A DNA stretch of 38,967 nucleotides. Source: Gammaproteobacteria bacterium (GTDB taxonomy: Bacteria; Pseudomonadota; Gammaproteobacteria; Eutrophobiales; Eutrophobiaceae). Shown piece after piece: positions 10,670 to 18,204 of the stretch. The notes beneath the pieces are model-generated. The model was given only the letters and a program-made list of their open reading frames with translations. It searched no databases and was not told where the DNA came from. Where the stretch lies: positions 1 to 38,967 of the forward strand of contig JAURNY010000028.1 of NCBI GenBank assembly GCA_030829955.1, written 5' to 3'. The translations under genes were made by a program, and so were the position numbers. Positions within the stretch are counted from its first letter, which is position 1, and each line of letters starts with the position of its first letter.

Positions 10670-12106
10670 ATGAGTATAAGTAACGAAATATTATTAGCAT
10701 TACCCGAACTTAGCCTGTTAAGTATGGCTTGTTTGGTACTCGTTGTAGATGCCTTTAGTAAAGATCCGGATCATCGAATTACTTACTGGCTTACGCAAAT
10801 CAGTTTGGCAATTGTATTTTTGCTGGTTTTTACTTCTATTCCTGACGAACCACGTCTGGCTTTTCATAATAGTTTCATCGATGATGCGATGAGTTCGGTG
10901 CTTAAGTGTTTTATCTGCGCAATCACGATTATTGTCTTTCTATATTCCTATGAGTATTTGAAAGAAAATAAATTAATGAAAGGCGAATATTTCGTGCTTG
11001 GTTTATTTGCTGTGTTAGGCATGATGATTATGTCATCAGCCTATAGTCTCTTATCTATTTATTTAGGTCTGGAACTCATGTCATTGTCAATGTATGCAAT
11101 GGTTGCCATGAATAGAAAGTCAGCAGCAGCATCAGAAGCGGCAATGAAATACTTTATTCTTGGCGCTCTTGCTTCAGGCATGTTGTTATATGGTATTTCC
11201 ATGATCTATGGCTTGACCAGTAGCATTCAATTTACCGAGATTGCTGCCATATCGATGACAAGTGTCGAGAATTCACGCTTTCTGGTATTTGGTATGATCT
11301 TTATGATCATTGGTATTGCATTCAAACTGGGGGCCGCACCATTTCATATGTGGGTGCCTGATGTTTATCAGGGTGCACCAACATCTGTTACCTTATTTAT
11401 CAGTACTGCACCAAAACTCGCGGCGTTTGCCATGGCGATTAGAATTCTCGTAGATGGTTTATTCCCACTGGTAGCGGATTGGCAATCAATACTCATGGTG
11501 CTGGCCGTATTGTCTATGGCGATTGGTAATATCGTTGCGATCTCGCAAACGAATATCAAACGTATGTTGGCTTATTCAACTATTGCCCATGTCGGTTATT
11601 TATTTCTGGGATTAATAGCAGGCACAATTAATGGTTTTGCCGGCTCCATGTTTTACATCATTAGTTATGCACTGATGAGTATGGGCACCTTCGGTATGAT
11701 TATTCTGTTAGGCCGTTATGAATTTGAAGCTAAAAACCTCGAAGATTTTAAAGGGCTATCAGGACGTTCTCCCTGGTTTGCTTTTATTATGATGTGCCTG
11801 ATGTTTTCAATGGCTGGTGTTCCTCCATTTTTGGGTTTCTGGTCAAAATGGTTTGTCTTGAAAGAATTAGTTGCTTCAGGTTATTTCGCATTGGCTGCTG
11901 TTTCAGTCGTCTTTTCAATCATTGGCGCTTATTACTATCTGCGCATTGTTAAACTGATGTACTTTGATAAACCGGATAAAATGACTGCGATCAAGGCAAC
12001 TAAACAAATGCGAGCAGTGCTTACTGCAAATGGTTTATTGATTCTGGTTCTTGGTTTATTACCTAATAGTTTAATGCAAATCTGTCTGACAGCATTGGCC
12101 CACTAG
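10670..12106 (+). CDS. nuoN: NADH-quinone oxidoreductase subunit N (antiporter-like proton channel)
   Basis: NuoN (ND2) is the antiporter-like subunit nearest the NuoAJK segment and the last gene of the operon. Diagnostic segments are the helix-5 glutamate in YLGLELMSLSMYAMVA, the channel lysine in GIAFKLGAAPFHMWVPDVYQ, and the C-terminal lysine in PPFLGFWSKWFVLKE. Length 478 residues with about 14 helices. The start is 3 bp after nuoM. Its TAG stop (12104-12106) shares bases with the stop of the convergent psd gene, leaving no room for a terminator between them. Confidence 0.96.
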   Translation: MSISNEILLALPELSLLSMACLVLVVDAFSKDPDHRITYWLTQISLAIVFLLVFTSIPDEPRLAFHNSFIDDAMSSVLKCFICAITIIVFLYSYEYLKENKLMKGEYFVLGLFAVLGMMIMSSAYSLLSIYLGLELMSLSMYAMVAMNRKSAAASEAAMKYFILGALASGMLLYGISMIYGLTSSIQFTEIAAISMTSVENSRFLVFGMIFMIIGIAFKLGAAPFHMWVPDVYQGAPTSVTLFISTAPKLAAFAMAIRILVDGLFPLVADWQSILMVLAVLSMAIGNIVAISQTNIKRMLAYSTIAHVGYLFLGLIAGTINGFAGSMFYIISYALMSMGTFGMIILLGRYEFEAKNLEDFKGLSGRSPWFAFIMMCLMFSMAGVPPFLGFWSKWFVLKELVASGYFALAAVSVVFSIIGAYYYLRIVKLMYFDKPDKMTAIKATKQMRAVLTANGLLILVLGLLPNSLMQICLTALAH

Positions 12107-12975
12107 TTTTTTATAGACAAACTTCCTAAATGATTTGCGCACTGAATCTTGCTATGCGCGCTAAAATTATCTTCCCATTTAATTTTGTCTTGTTGAAATA
12201 ACAGTATGACTGTTGAGCCCATATTAAATAATCCAAATTCATCGCTCTGATTTAATTGAATCTCTTCATCTTTTAAGTATTCATTAGCTGCTAAATGTCG
12301 GTGTTTAGAGGGCGTAATTTGACCTGCCCATACAGTTGACATGCTGCCTACAAATAAAGCCCCGACCATGATCATTGCAAATTTTCCAATATCACTTTCA
12401 AAGATTGATATAAAACGTTCGTTTCTGGCAAACACGCCATCAACTGTACGCACGGCAGGATTATTAACAGCAAAAAGATCACCGGGAATATAAATAGATT
12501 TAATGAGTCGGCCAGAGTAAGGCATATGAATGCGATGATAATCCCTTGGAGAGAGATATAAAGTAGCAAACTGACCATTTTCAAATGTGCTTACCAGATC
12601 TGTATCGCCAGCAAATAATTGCATAAGGGAATAGTCTTTACCTTTCGCCTGAATGATCGAATGTTTATCAATACTGCCTAATTGGCTGACTGCGCCATCA
12701 ACGGGGCTTAGTATGTGTTGATTATTTACTTGCCAGTTTCTGGCATCTGTTTTTAATTCCCGGGTAAAGAAATCGTTAAATGAGACGTAATTTTCGATGT
12801 TTTCCTGTTTAGCCTCTTCCATGTTTACTCGAAATATGGAAATAAAGGTTTTTATAAGCAGTTGTTTAAACCAGAATGTTTCAATGCGCGTAATGCGATA
12901 AACAAGTCCTGTCAGAAAATGTTGTGGTAACAAATATTGGGGGAATGTCAGCAGGTAATCGAGTAATTTATTCAA
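12103..12975 (-). CDS. psd: Phosphatidylserine decarboxylase proenzyme
   Basis: This membrane-associated enzyme decarboxylates phosphatidylserine to phosphatidylethanolamine, using a pyruvoyl group made by self-cleavage. The fold is recognisable: SFNDFFTRELK (65-75), SPVDGAV with catalytic Asp93, YHRIHMP with the catalytic histidine near 147-150, and the cleavage motif NMGSTVILLF. Cleavage would fall between Gly253 and Ser254, giving a beta chain of 253 residues and an alpha chain of 37. The usual LGST motif here reads MGST, a conservative change outside the scissile pair. It is the last gene of the minus-strand sco/PCu(A)C group, 9 bp after the previous stop. Length 290 residues is normal for the prokaryotic type I form. 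Confidence 0.94.
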   Translation of the reverse strand: MNKLLDYLLTFPQYLLPQHFLTGLVYRITRIETFWFKQLLIKTFISIFRVNMEEAKQENIENYVSFNDFFTRELKTDARNWQVNNQHILSPVDGAVSQLGSIDKHSIIQAKGKDYSLMQLFAGDTDLVSTFENGQFATLYLSPRDYHRIHMPYSGRLIKSIYIPGDLFAVNNPAVRTVDGVFARNERFISIFESDIGKFAMIMVGALFVGSMSTVWAGQITPSKHRHLAANEYLKDEEIQLNQSDEFGLFNMGSTVILLFQQDKIKWEDNFSAHSKIQCANHLGSLSIKN

Positions 12976-12984
12976 GAAAAACTC

Positions 12985-13434
12985 TTAGTGATGATGATGG
13001 TGGTGTGTTGTACGTCGGACTTCTGCAATGACTGATATTGAAATACTATTATCAAAGTCGACAGTCATATTAATTTGTTCGCCAGCGACCAGTCTTTTAA
13101 CCGGTGAAAATAACATCATGTGATAACCACCCTGAGTAAATTCAAGTTGTCCATTTGCAGGGATAGTAATGGTTTCATGTTGCTTCATGGTTGCGACGCC
13201 ATCGTAAATGACACTTTCATGCAATTCAATCTTTTCAAATAATTCACTATTGATATTAGTTAATATTATTGGCTTATCAATGTGGTTAATAATTGTTCCA
13301 TAAGCGGCAAGAATGGAGACACCGGGAGGTGCTTCATTAATCCATATATCGCTAAGCGTGATTTCGTTTGCATAACTATTCAACTGCACTATGAAAGTCA
13401 GCAAACCAAATAAGAATAATCTAGCCTTGTTCAT
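12985..13434 (-). CDS. Periplasmic copper chaperone PCu(A)C with C-terminal His6 tail
   Basis: This is a PCu(A)C-family (DUF461) protein that binds Cu(I) in the periplasm and helps load the CuA centre of cytochrome c oxidase, usually with a SCO protein. A signal peptide covers about residues 1-22, with likely cleavage after SYA. The copper motif H-x10-M-x21-H-x-M is exact: H72, M83, H105, M107. The protein ends RRTTHHHHHH, a run of six histidines directly before the stop. His- or Met-rich tails occur in this family and probably add a labile copper site. It overlaps the upstream sco gene by 14 bp, supporting co-translation and a shared role. Length 149 residues. Confidence 0.93.
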   Translation of the reverse strand: MNKARLFLFGLLTFIVQLNSYANEITLSDIWINEAPPGVSILAAYGTIINHIDKPIILTNINSELFEKIELHESVIYDGVATMKQHETITIPANGQLEFTQGGYHMMLFSPVKRLVAGEQINMTVDFDNSISISVIAEVRRTTHHHHHH

Positions 13435-14080
13435 TGATAAATGTTTGTATTTCCATGATGTGAGATTTAATCATTTCAGCTGTATGTGGTGGAGAGATCT
13501 TGCCTACTAGTCGTTTATCAGGATCGATCAAAAACAGAGAAGCAGAGTGGTCGACCAGATAATTGGAATCACCTTCTTTCTTCTGATGAAACCAGGCAAC
13601 TCCCAGCAAACGTGTCAGTTGATCAATTTGTTTCTGATTGCCACCAAGACCAATAAATTCATCATTAAAGTAGGCTATATAATCATTCAGTTTATCGATT
13701 GTATCGCGTTCAGGATCAACAGTGACAAATAACACCTGAATATTATCTGATGCTTTTTTCAGTTTCGGATAGATTTGTCCTAGTAAAGACATCGTTACAG
13801 GACAAATATCAGGACAATGGGTGTAACCAAAAAAGATTAAACTCCATTTATTCAGTAATTGTCCGGAGTCAAACACATTACCTTTATTATCTTGTACTTC
13901 AAATTGAGTTAGTGTTCTGGGGTTTGGCCAGAATAATCCCGGCACATCTACGCGCACGAGTTGCATTTCCTCTCTTTGTGTCTGTTTTACAGAAATAAAA
14001 AAACCGGCTGCAGCTGCTAATACGGCAAATGCAGTCATTGCAAGGAGCATATATTTGCTTTGGGCTAACTTGTAAAGCAT
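13421..14080 (-). CDS. SCO1/SenC family copper chaperone / thioredoxin-like protein
   Basis: SCO proteins are membrane-anchored, thioredoxin-fold periplasmic proteins that deliver copper to CuA and/or reduce its cysteines during cytochrome oxidase assembly. A single N-terminal membrane helix spans about residues 13-30. The copper site is complete: C89 and C93 in YTHCPDICPV, and distal H178 in LVDHSASLFLID. Length 219 residues is typical. It is the first gene of the minus-strand group sco-PCu(A)C-psd; a perfect 10-bp dyad lies 41 bp upstream of its start. The overlap with the PCu(A)C gene agrees with the known cooperation of these two families. Confidence 0.94.
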   Translation of the reverse strand: MLYKLAQSKYMLLAMTAFAVLAAAAGFFISVKQTQREEMQLVRVDVPGLFWPNPRTLTQFEVQDNKGNVFDSGQLLNKWSLIFFGYTHCPDICPVTMSLLGQIYPKLKKASDNIQVLFVTVDPERDTIDKLNDYIAYFNDEFIGLGGNQKQIDQLTRLLGVAWFHQKKEGDSNYLVDHSASLFLIDPDKRLVGKISPPHTAEMIKSHIMEIQTFINEQG

Positions 14081-14120
14081 ATCTTTTACTAGGTATCTCG
14101 GTGTTAAAAATTATGATCAC

Positions 14121-14142
14121 CTGAAGATATCAATATCTTCAG
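14121..14142. promoter_or_regulatory. Perfect dyad upstream of sco (possible operator)
   Basis: CTGAAGATAT (14121-14130) and ATATCTTCAG (14133-14142) form a perfect 10-bp inverted repeat with a 2-bp spacer, 41 bp upstream of the sco start codon on the minus strand. Its size and position suit a dimeric repressor or activator site, or a hairpin in the 5' leader. There is no T-run after it on either strand, so a simple terminator is unlikely. The binding factor is unknown; a copper or redox regulator is only a guess from the neighbouring genes. Confidence 0.5.
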
Positions 14143-14282
14143 CAGATTACTCAAGAGTAGAAAGTATTTACGGCAGGATTATACTTTAATCAGTAATCTA
14201 GGTCTGCTATTTATGAAGAATAACAATAATAGCATAAGCGTGATCACCAACACAGACAAATAATATTGGTCGTATTAAGAGA

Positions 14283-14560
14283 ATGGAAATAGCAAAGTCA
14301 TATACAATCGATGAGCGGATAATGTATTTGGATTTGCTGTCTATCGTTTTGTAAGTGACCCACTGATTTATCGATGGACCATATTATCTGTCGTTTCCAC
14401 TGCCGAAGTTTCTGTTATGGGGCAGGCCAAAGATATCTATACTTTATTTTCACATCTTAAATTGATTTTGGCGATTGCGCTGGATTATGCCGCCAGTATC
14501 TGGGTATATTTTCTGGTTAATATTCATTTTGTTGGTATTTTGGGTTTGAATAAAATCTAA
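14283..14560 (+). pseudogene. Probable broken small membrane-protein gene
   Basis: An ATG at 14283 opens a frame (MEIAKSYTIDERIM) that stops after 23 codons at a TAA. A second frame, open from 14315 to the TAA at 14558-14560, encodes 81 codons of hydrophobic, protein-like sequence (including FAVYRFVSDPLIYRW and LDYAASIWVYFLVNIHFVG) with no start codon until an internal ATG at 14417. One single-base shift between about 14315 and 14338 would join them into a protein of roughly 90 residues with two or more membrane helices. I do not recognise the family. It lies between the sco promoter region and the antiporter operon. It could be a relic, a sequencing error, or a 47-codon gene starting at 14417. 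Confidence 0.4.
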
Positions 14561-14595
14561 TTTTTCCCACTTTAGTCTGGCAAGAGTCGTCTGAC

Positions 14596-14624
14596 TGTTA
14601 CCTTCACCACGTTTTCGTTATAAT
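14596..14624 (+). promoter_or_regulatory. Candidate promoter for the antiporter-like operon
   Basis: A perfect -10 hexamer TATAAT lies at 14619-14624, about 50 bp before the MnhC-like start at 14674. At a 17-bp spacing the -35 position is TGTTAC (14596-14601), a weak match. The nearest upstream + strand gene is the broken reading frame ending at 14560, so a promoter is needed here. This call rests on the -10 box and position only. Confidence 0.35.
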
Positions 14625-14673
14625 CTTTTTTATTTCAATTCCTTGTATAGTGTCGGGCTATAAGACAATAATA

Positions 14674-15024
14674 ATGATTATATTGGAACATATTAATTAT
14701 TGGGTGGTAGTGATATTGATGATGACAGGCTTTTATGTCGTTATCTCTCACAATAATCTGGTGAAGAAATTAATCGGTATCAATATATTTCAGACTTCAA
14801 TTTTTATTCTCTTTATTTCTTTCGGTAAAGTAGATGGCGGTACGGCACCCATATTGTCAGAGGGCTATCAAAATTTTTCTGCGCCCTTGCCACATGTATT
14901 GATACTTACAGCGATTGTAGTAGGTATTGCTACAACAGCATTGGGTCTGGCGTTAGTCATTCGTATTAATCGTGCGTTTAATACAGTTGAAGATGATGAG
15001 ATTAAAAAGGCGATGTCTCAATGA
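14674..15024 (+). CDS. MnhC/MrpC-like (NuoK-family) cation:proton antiporter subunit
   Basis: This is a three-helix membrane protein of the NuoK/MnhC superfamily. Features are the N-terminal helix (YWVVVILMMTGFYVVIS), a second helix after NLVKKLIGINIFQTS, the loop GGTAPIL, and the third helix following the MnhC-type signature LPHVLILTAIVVG. That LTAIV motif and the proline-rich loop point to the Mrp-type C subunit and not to the complex I NuoK, which is separately encoded at 6842-7147. An in-frame GTG at 14650 would add eight residues; the ATG at 14674 gives 116 residues, close to the family norm (about 113). Its stop overlaps the next ATG. It is the first gene of a five-gene coupled operon of antiporter-like subunits; the ion carried is not evident. 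Confidence 0.85.
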   Translation: MIILEHINYWVVVILMMTGFYVVISHNNLVKKLIGINIFQTSIFILFISFGKVDGGTAPILSEGYQNFSAPLPHVLILTAIVVGIATTALGLALVIRINRAFNTVEDDEIKKAMSQ

Positions 15025-16502
15025 CTTCGCATCTGGCTGTCTTACAGGTTGTTACTCCATTACTTGCCGCACCTGTAGTCGTTATCCTGCATAACAAAAC
15101 ACTGGGGTGGTTAATTGCGACACTCGTCAGTTTAAGCTGTTTTATTATCGCCTGTGTATTATGTTTACAGATATACGATGGTAACAATATTGTCTATACG
15201 TTAGGTGGTTGGGCTGCACCGGCAGGTATTGAATATCATGTTGATCGTCTTACTGCATTTTTACTTATTATCATTTCTGGTCTTGCAACGTTTATCCTGA
15301 TAGGCGCTAGAGAAAGTATCGATAACGAAATCTCCGCCGATAGACTTTATTTATTCTATACAGCCTTCCTGTTAAATCTCACTGGTTTGCTTGGCGTGAT
15401 TGTTACAGGTGATGCCTTTAACGTCTTTGTCTTTATTGAGATCGCATCACTATCTTCATATGCATTGATTAGTATTGGTCGTGACAAACGTAGCTTATAT
15501 GCAGCCTATCAGTATTTAATCTTTGGCACGATTGGCGCCAGTTTTATTTTGATCGCGATTGGCCTGATGTACGCTGTTACTGGCACATTAAATATTCACG
15601 ACCTTCATGAGCGTCTTGCTCATGTGCAGGATAGTCGAACCCTTATAACAGCATTAGCGTTTTTTATCATTGGCATTGGTTTGAAAGCCGCTATCTGGCC
15701 ATTGCATATCTGGTTGCCAGATGCCTATACCTATTCGCCTTCAATCGTTTCTACTTTCCTGGCAGGTACAAGCACGAAAGTTTTCATCTATGTCCTGATC
15801 AGGTTTGTATTTTCAATATTTGGTATTGAGTTCAGTATTAATGAATTGTCAGTGCAATATATATTAATGAGTGTTGCATTGATTGCCATCGTGTATGGAT
15901 CACTGCAAGCAATTAAGCAAGATAGCCTTAAACGTTTATTGGCATATTCCAGTATTGCCCAGATAGGTTATATGATTCTGGCTATTTCACTGGTAACTGT
16001 TGCCGGTGTTGCTGCAGGTCTGATTCATGTCTTCAATCATGCGATTATCAAAGTCACATTGTTTTTATGTGTCGCGAATATCATTTATTTCACTGGAACA
16101 GATTCGATTAATAAACTCGCGGGGCTGGGCAAACAAATGCCTGTCACCTGTGGTTTATTTGTTATTGCCGGTTTAAGTATTATTGGTGTGCCTTTAACTG
16201 CAGGCTTTACCAGTAAATGGTTTCTAATCAAGGCAACGATTGATAGCGGCTATTGGTTGGTTATTCCAGTGATCGTTATTTCATCTCTAATGGCAATTGT
16301 TTACATCTGGAAAGTTGTTGAGCAAATATATTTCAAGGAAGCAGATCACGCCCACGTTGTTACTAACAAGGCAATGCCTTACTCCATGTATGTTTCTTTA
16401 TTCGTATTTACTGCTGCCTGTATTTATTTTGGTTTGCAAACCGACATTAATGTCGGGTTAGCACAATTAATTGCCGATGATCTCATAGGTGCAAGGCCAT
16501 GA
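15021..16502 (+). CDS. MnhD/NuoM-like proton-conducting membrane subunit (paralogue 1)
   Basis: This 493-residue protein has about 14 membrane helices and belongs to the antiporter-like superfamily (Proton_antipo_M) shared by MrpA/D and NuoL/M/N. The conserved channel residues are present: helix-5 Glu in FVFIEIASLSSYALIS, central Lys in GLKAAIWPLHIWLPDAYTYS, a further Lys in NHAIIKVTLFL, and distal Lys in LTAGFTSKWFLIKA. The GLKAAIWPLHIWLPDAY form is typical of Mrp subunit D. It overlaps the MnhC-like gene by 4 bp and the next paralogue by 4 bp. It probably conducts H+ in exchange for another ion or as part of a larger complex; no Mrp A, B, E, F or G partner is nearby. Confidence 0.85.
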   Translation: MTSHLAVLQVVTPLLAAPVVVILHNKTLGWLIATLVSLSCFIIACVLCLQIYDGNNIVYTLGGWAAPAGIEYHVDRLTAFLLIIISGLATFILIGARESIDNEISADRLYLFYTAFLLNLTGLLGVIVTGDAFNVFVFIEIASLSSYALISIGRDKRSLYAAYQYLIFGTIGASFILIAIGLMYAVTGTLNIHDLHERLAHVQDSRTLITALAFFIIGIGLKAAIWPLHIWLPDAYTYSPSIVSTFLAGTSTKVFIYVLIRFVFSIFGIEFSINELSVQYILMSVALIAIVYGSLQAIKQDSLKRLLAYSSIAQIGYMILAISLVTVAGVAAGLIHVFNHAIIKVTLFLCVANIIYFTGTDSINKLAGLGKQMPVTCGLFVIAGLSIIGVPLTAGFTSKWFLIKATIDSGYWLVIPVIVISSLMAIVYIWKVVEQIYFKEADHAHVVTNKAMPYSMYVSLFVFTAACIYFGLQTDINVGLAQLIADDLIGARP

Positions 16503-17962
16503 GCAGTTCTTCCATGTTGCTGGTGGCAGTGCTGGTTCCATTGCTTGGTGCTATTGGCATTTATATAACAGGCAAACATCCGAATTTGAGAGAAACCGTT
16601 ACCTTAATCGCTGCCGGATTATTGTTACTCATTGTTTATTCTTTATTACCGGGAGTATTAGCAGGCGCACGACCTGAATATAAATTCTTTGAAATATTTC
16701 CTGGGCTGGATGTTGCTTTTCGTCTTGAGCCATTAGGCATGTTGTTTGCCTGTATTGCTTCATTATTGTGGCCCGTCAATTCAATCTATTCCATTGGTTA
16801 TATGCGTGGCAATAATGAAAAAAAGCAAACATGTTTTTATATATGTTTTGCTGTTGCCATCGCCAGTACGATTGGTATCGCTTTTTCAGCAAACCTAATC
16901 ACCTTATTTATCTTTTATGAAACATTAACGTTATCTACCTATCCGCTGGTCACACATAAAGGCAATGATGCGGCGAAAAAATCCGGTCGGGTTTATTTAG
17001 GTATTTTATTAACAACATCAATTTGTTTGTTATTACCTGCAATTATCTGGATTTACTCTATTGCTGATACAACTGCCTTTACTGAAGGTGGCATCCTGCC
17101 TGCCACCACACACAAATCAGTTTTGTTAGCATTATTATTAATGACGACCTACGGTATTGGTAAAGCAGCGGTGATGCCAGTACACCGTTGGCTACCTGCG
17201 GCGATGGTCGCACCAACACCTGTCAGTGCTTTATTACATGCTGTTGCCGTTGTGAAAGCCGGTGTGTTTAGTATTGTTAAAATCATGACGTATATCTTTA
17301 GCCCTGCTGTTTTGTCAGAGCAATTGGATATTAACTTTGTCATTTATCTATCCAGTTTTACGATCATTGCAGCATCTTTTGTTGCCTTACAGGCAGATAA
17401 CCTAAAGAGACGCCTGGCGTATTCAACCATTAGCCAATTATCTTATGTAGTATTGGCAACCGCTTTATTAGCTCCTTTATCAATATTAGGTGCGGCATTA
17501 CATATACTTGCACATGCCTTTGGTAAAATAACCTTATTCTTTGCAGCGGGTTCTATTTATACCGCTGCACATAAAACATTGGTCAGTGAGCTTGATGGTA
17601 TTGGTTATAAAATGCCGATTACCATGTTGGCTTTTACTATTGGTAGCTTATCGATGATTGGTGTACCACCTACCGCTGGTTTTGTTAGTAAATGGTTTAT
17701 CTTGCAAGGTTCGTTTTCTGTTGATAGTACGGTAGCGATTGCTGTAATTGTTTTGAGCACATTATTAAATGCAGGATATTTTTTACCGATTGTCTATCGC
17801 GCCTTTTTAAAGAAACCGGACGGTGCTGAACAATCAATCCATGAAGCGCCATTGCCGATGGTAATGGCATTATCGTTTACAGCATTAATGACCATCATAT
17901 TATTTTTCTATCCTGATTTGGCGTTGAGTTTACTTGAGCCATGGCTGGAGAGTTTGTCATGA
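16499..17962 (+). CDS. MnhD/NuoM-like proton-conducting membrane subunit (paralogue 2)
   Basis: This is a second, clearly different antiporter-like subunit of 487 residues and about 14 helices. It keeps the channel residues: helix-5 Glu in LFIFYETLTLSTYPLV, central Lys in GIGKAAVMPVHRWLPAAM followed by a second Lys in HAVAVVKAGVFSIVK, a Lys in HAFGKITLFFAAGS, and distal Lys in PTAGFVSKWFILQG. The HRWLPAAMVAPTPVSALLHA stretch is nearer to NuoL- and MrpA-type sequences than paralogue 1. ATGA overlap with the preceding gene and overlap with the next small gene imply one polycistronic message. Confidence 0.85.
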   Translation: MSSSSMLLVAVLVPLLGAIGIYITGKHPNLRETVTLIAAGLLLLIVYSLLPGVLAGARPEYKFFEIFPGLDVAFRLEPLGMLFACIASLLWPVNSIYSIGYMRGNNEKKQTCFYICFAVAIASTIGIAFSANLITLFIFYETLTLSTYPLVTHKGNDAAKKSGRVYLGILLTTSICLLLPAIIWIYSIADTTAFTEGGILPATTHKSVLLALLLMTTYGIGKAAVMPVHRWLPAAMVAPTPVSALLHAVAVVKAGVFSIVKIMTYIFSPAVLSEQLDINFVIYLSSFTIIAASFVALQADNLKRRLAYSTISQLSYVVLATALLAPLSILGAALHILAHAFGKITLFFAAGSIYTAAHKTLVSELDGIGYKMPITMLAFTIGSLSMIGVPPTAGFVSKWFILQGSFSVDSTVAIAVIVLSTLLNAGYFLPIVYRAFLKKPDGAEQSIHEAPLPMVMALSFTALMTIILFFYPDLALSLLEPWLESLS

Positions 17963-18204
17963 GTAACGAAAACTGGTTTTATAAAAAATCTTCTATCAAA
18001 AAATTATGGATAGGCACTTATGTGGTTTTGGCATTGACTGTCATAGCCGAGATTTTTATCAAACTACAACCTCATTTCAAGATAGAAGCCTTGTTTGGTT
18101 TTCACGCCTGGTATGGTTTTTTAACATGTGTAGCCATGGTCTTGTTTGCCAAAGTGTTGGGGTTTTTAATTAAGCGACAGGATGATTATTATGATGATGA
18201 ATAG
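17959..18204 (+). CDS. Small two-helix membrane protein in the antiporter operon
   Basis: This encodes 81 residues starting at the ATG that overlaps the preceding stop (ATGA). An earlier in-frame ATG at 17941 would add six residues but lies deeper in the upstream gene. Two hydrophobic segments are visible: about residues 18-36 (IGTYVVLALTVIAEIFI) and 48-67 (HAWYGFLTCVAMVLFAKVLG). The tail KRQDDYYDDE is strongly acidic. I do not recognise a named family. Position between two antiporter-like subunits, with overlaps on both sides, makes it a likely subunit or assembly factor of that complex. The two-helix hairpin with charged ends recalls accessory subunits of complex I-like membrane arms, but that is inference. 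Confidence 0.75.
   Translation: MSNENWFYKKSSIKKLWIGTYVVLALTVIAEIFIKLQPHFKIEALFGFHAWYGFLTCVAMVLFAKVLGFLIKRQDDYYDDE

Noticed and set aside
12988-13005. The CAC/CAT run encoding six histidines, as a possible vector or tag contamination
   Set aside because: The surrounding sequence is continuous with sco and psd, the gene has its own stop and native context, and His-rich tails are known in this copper-binding family.
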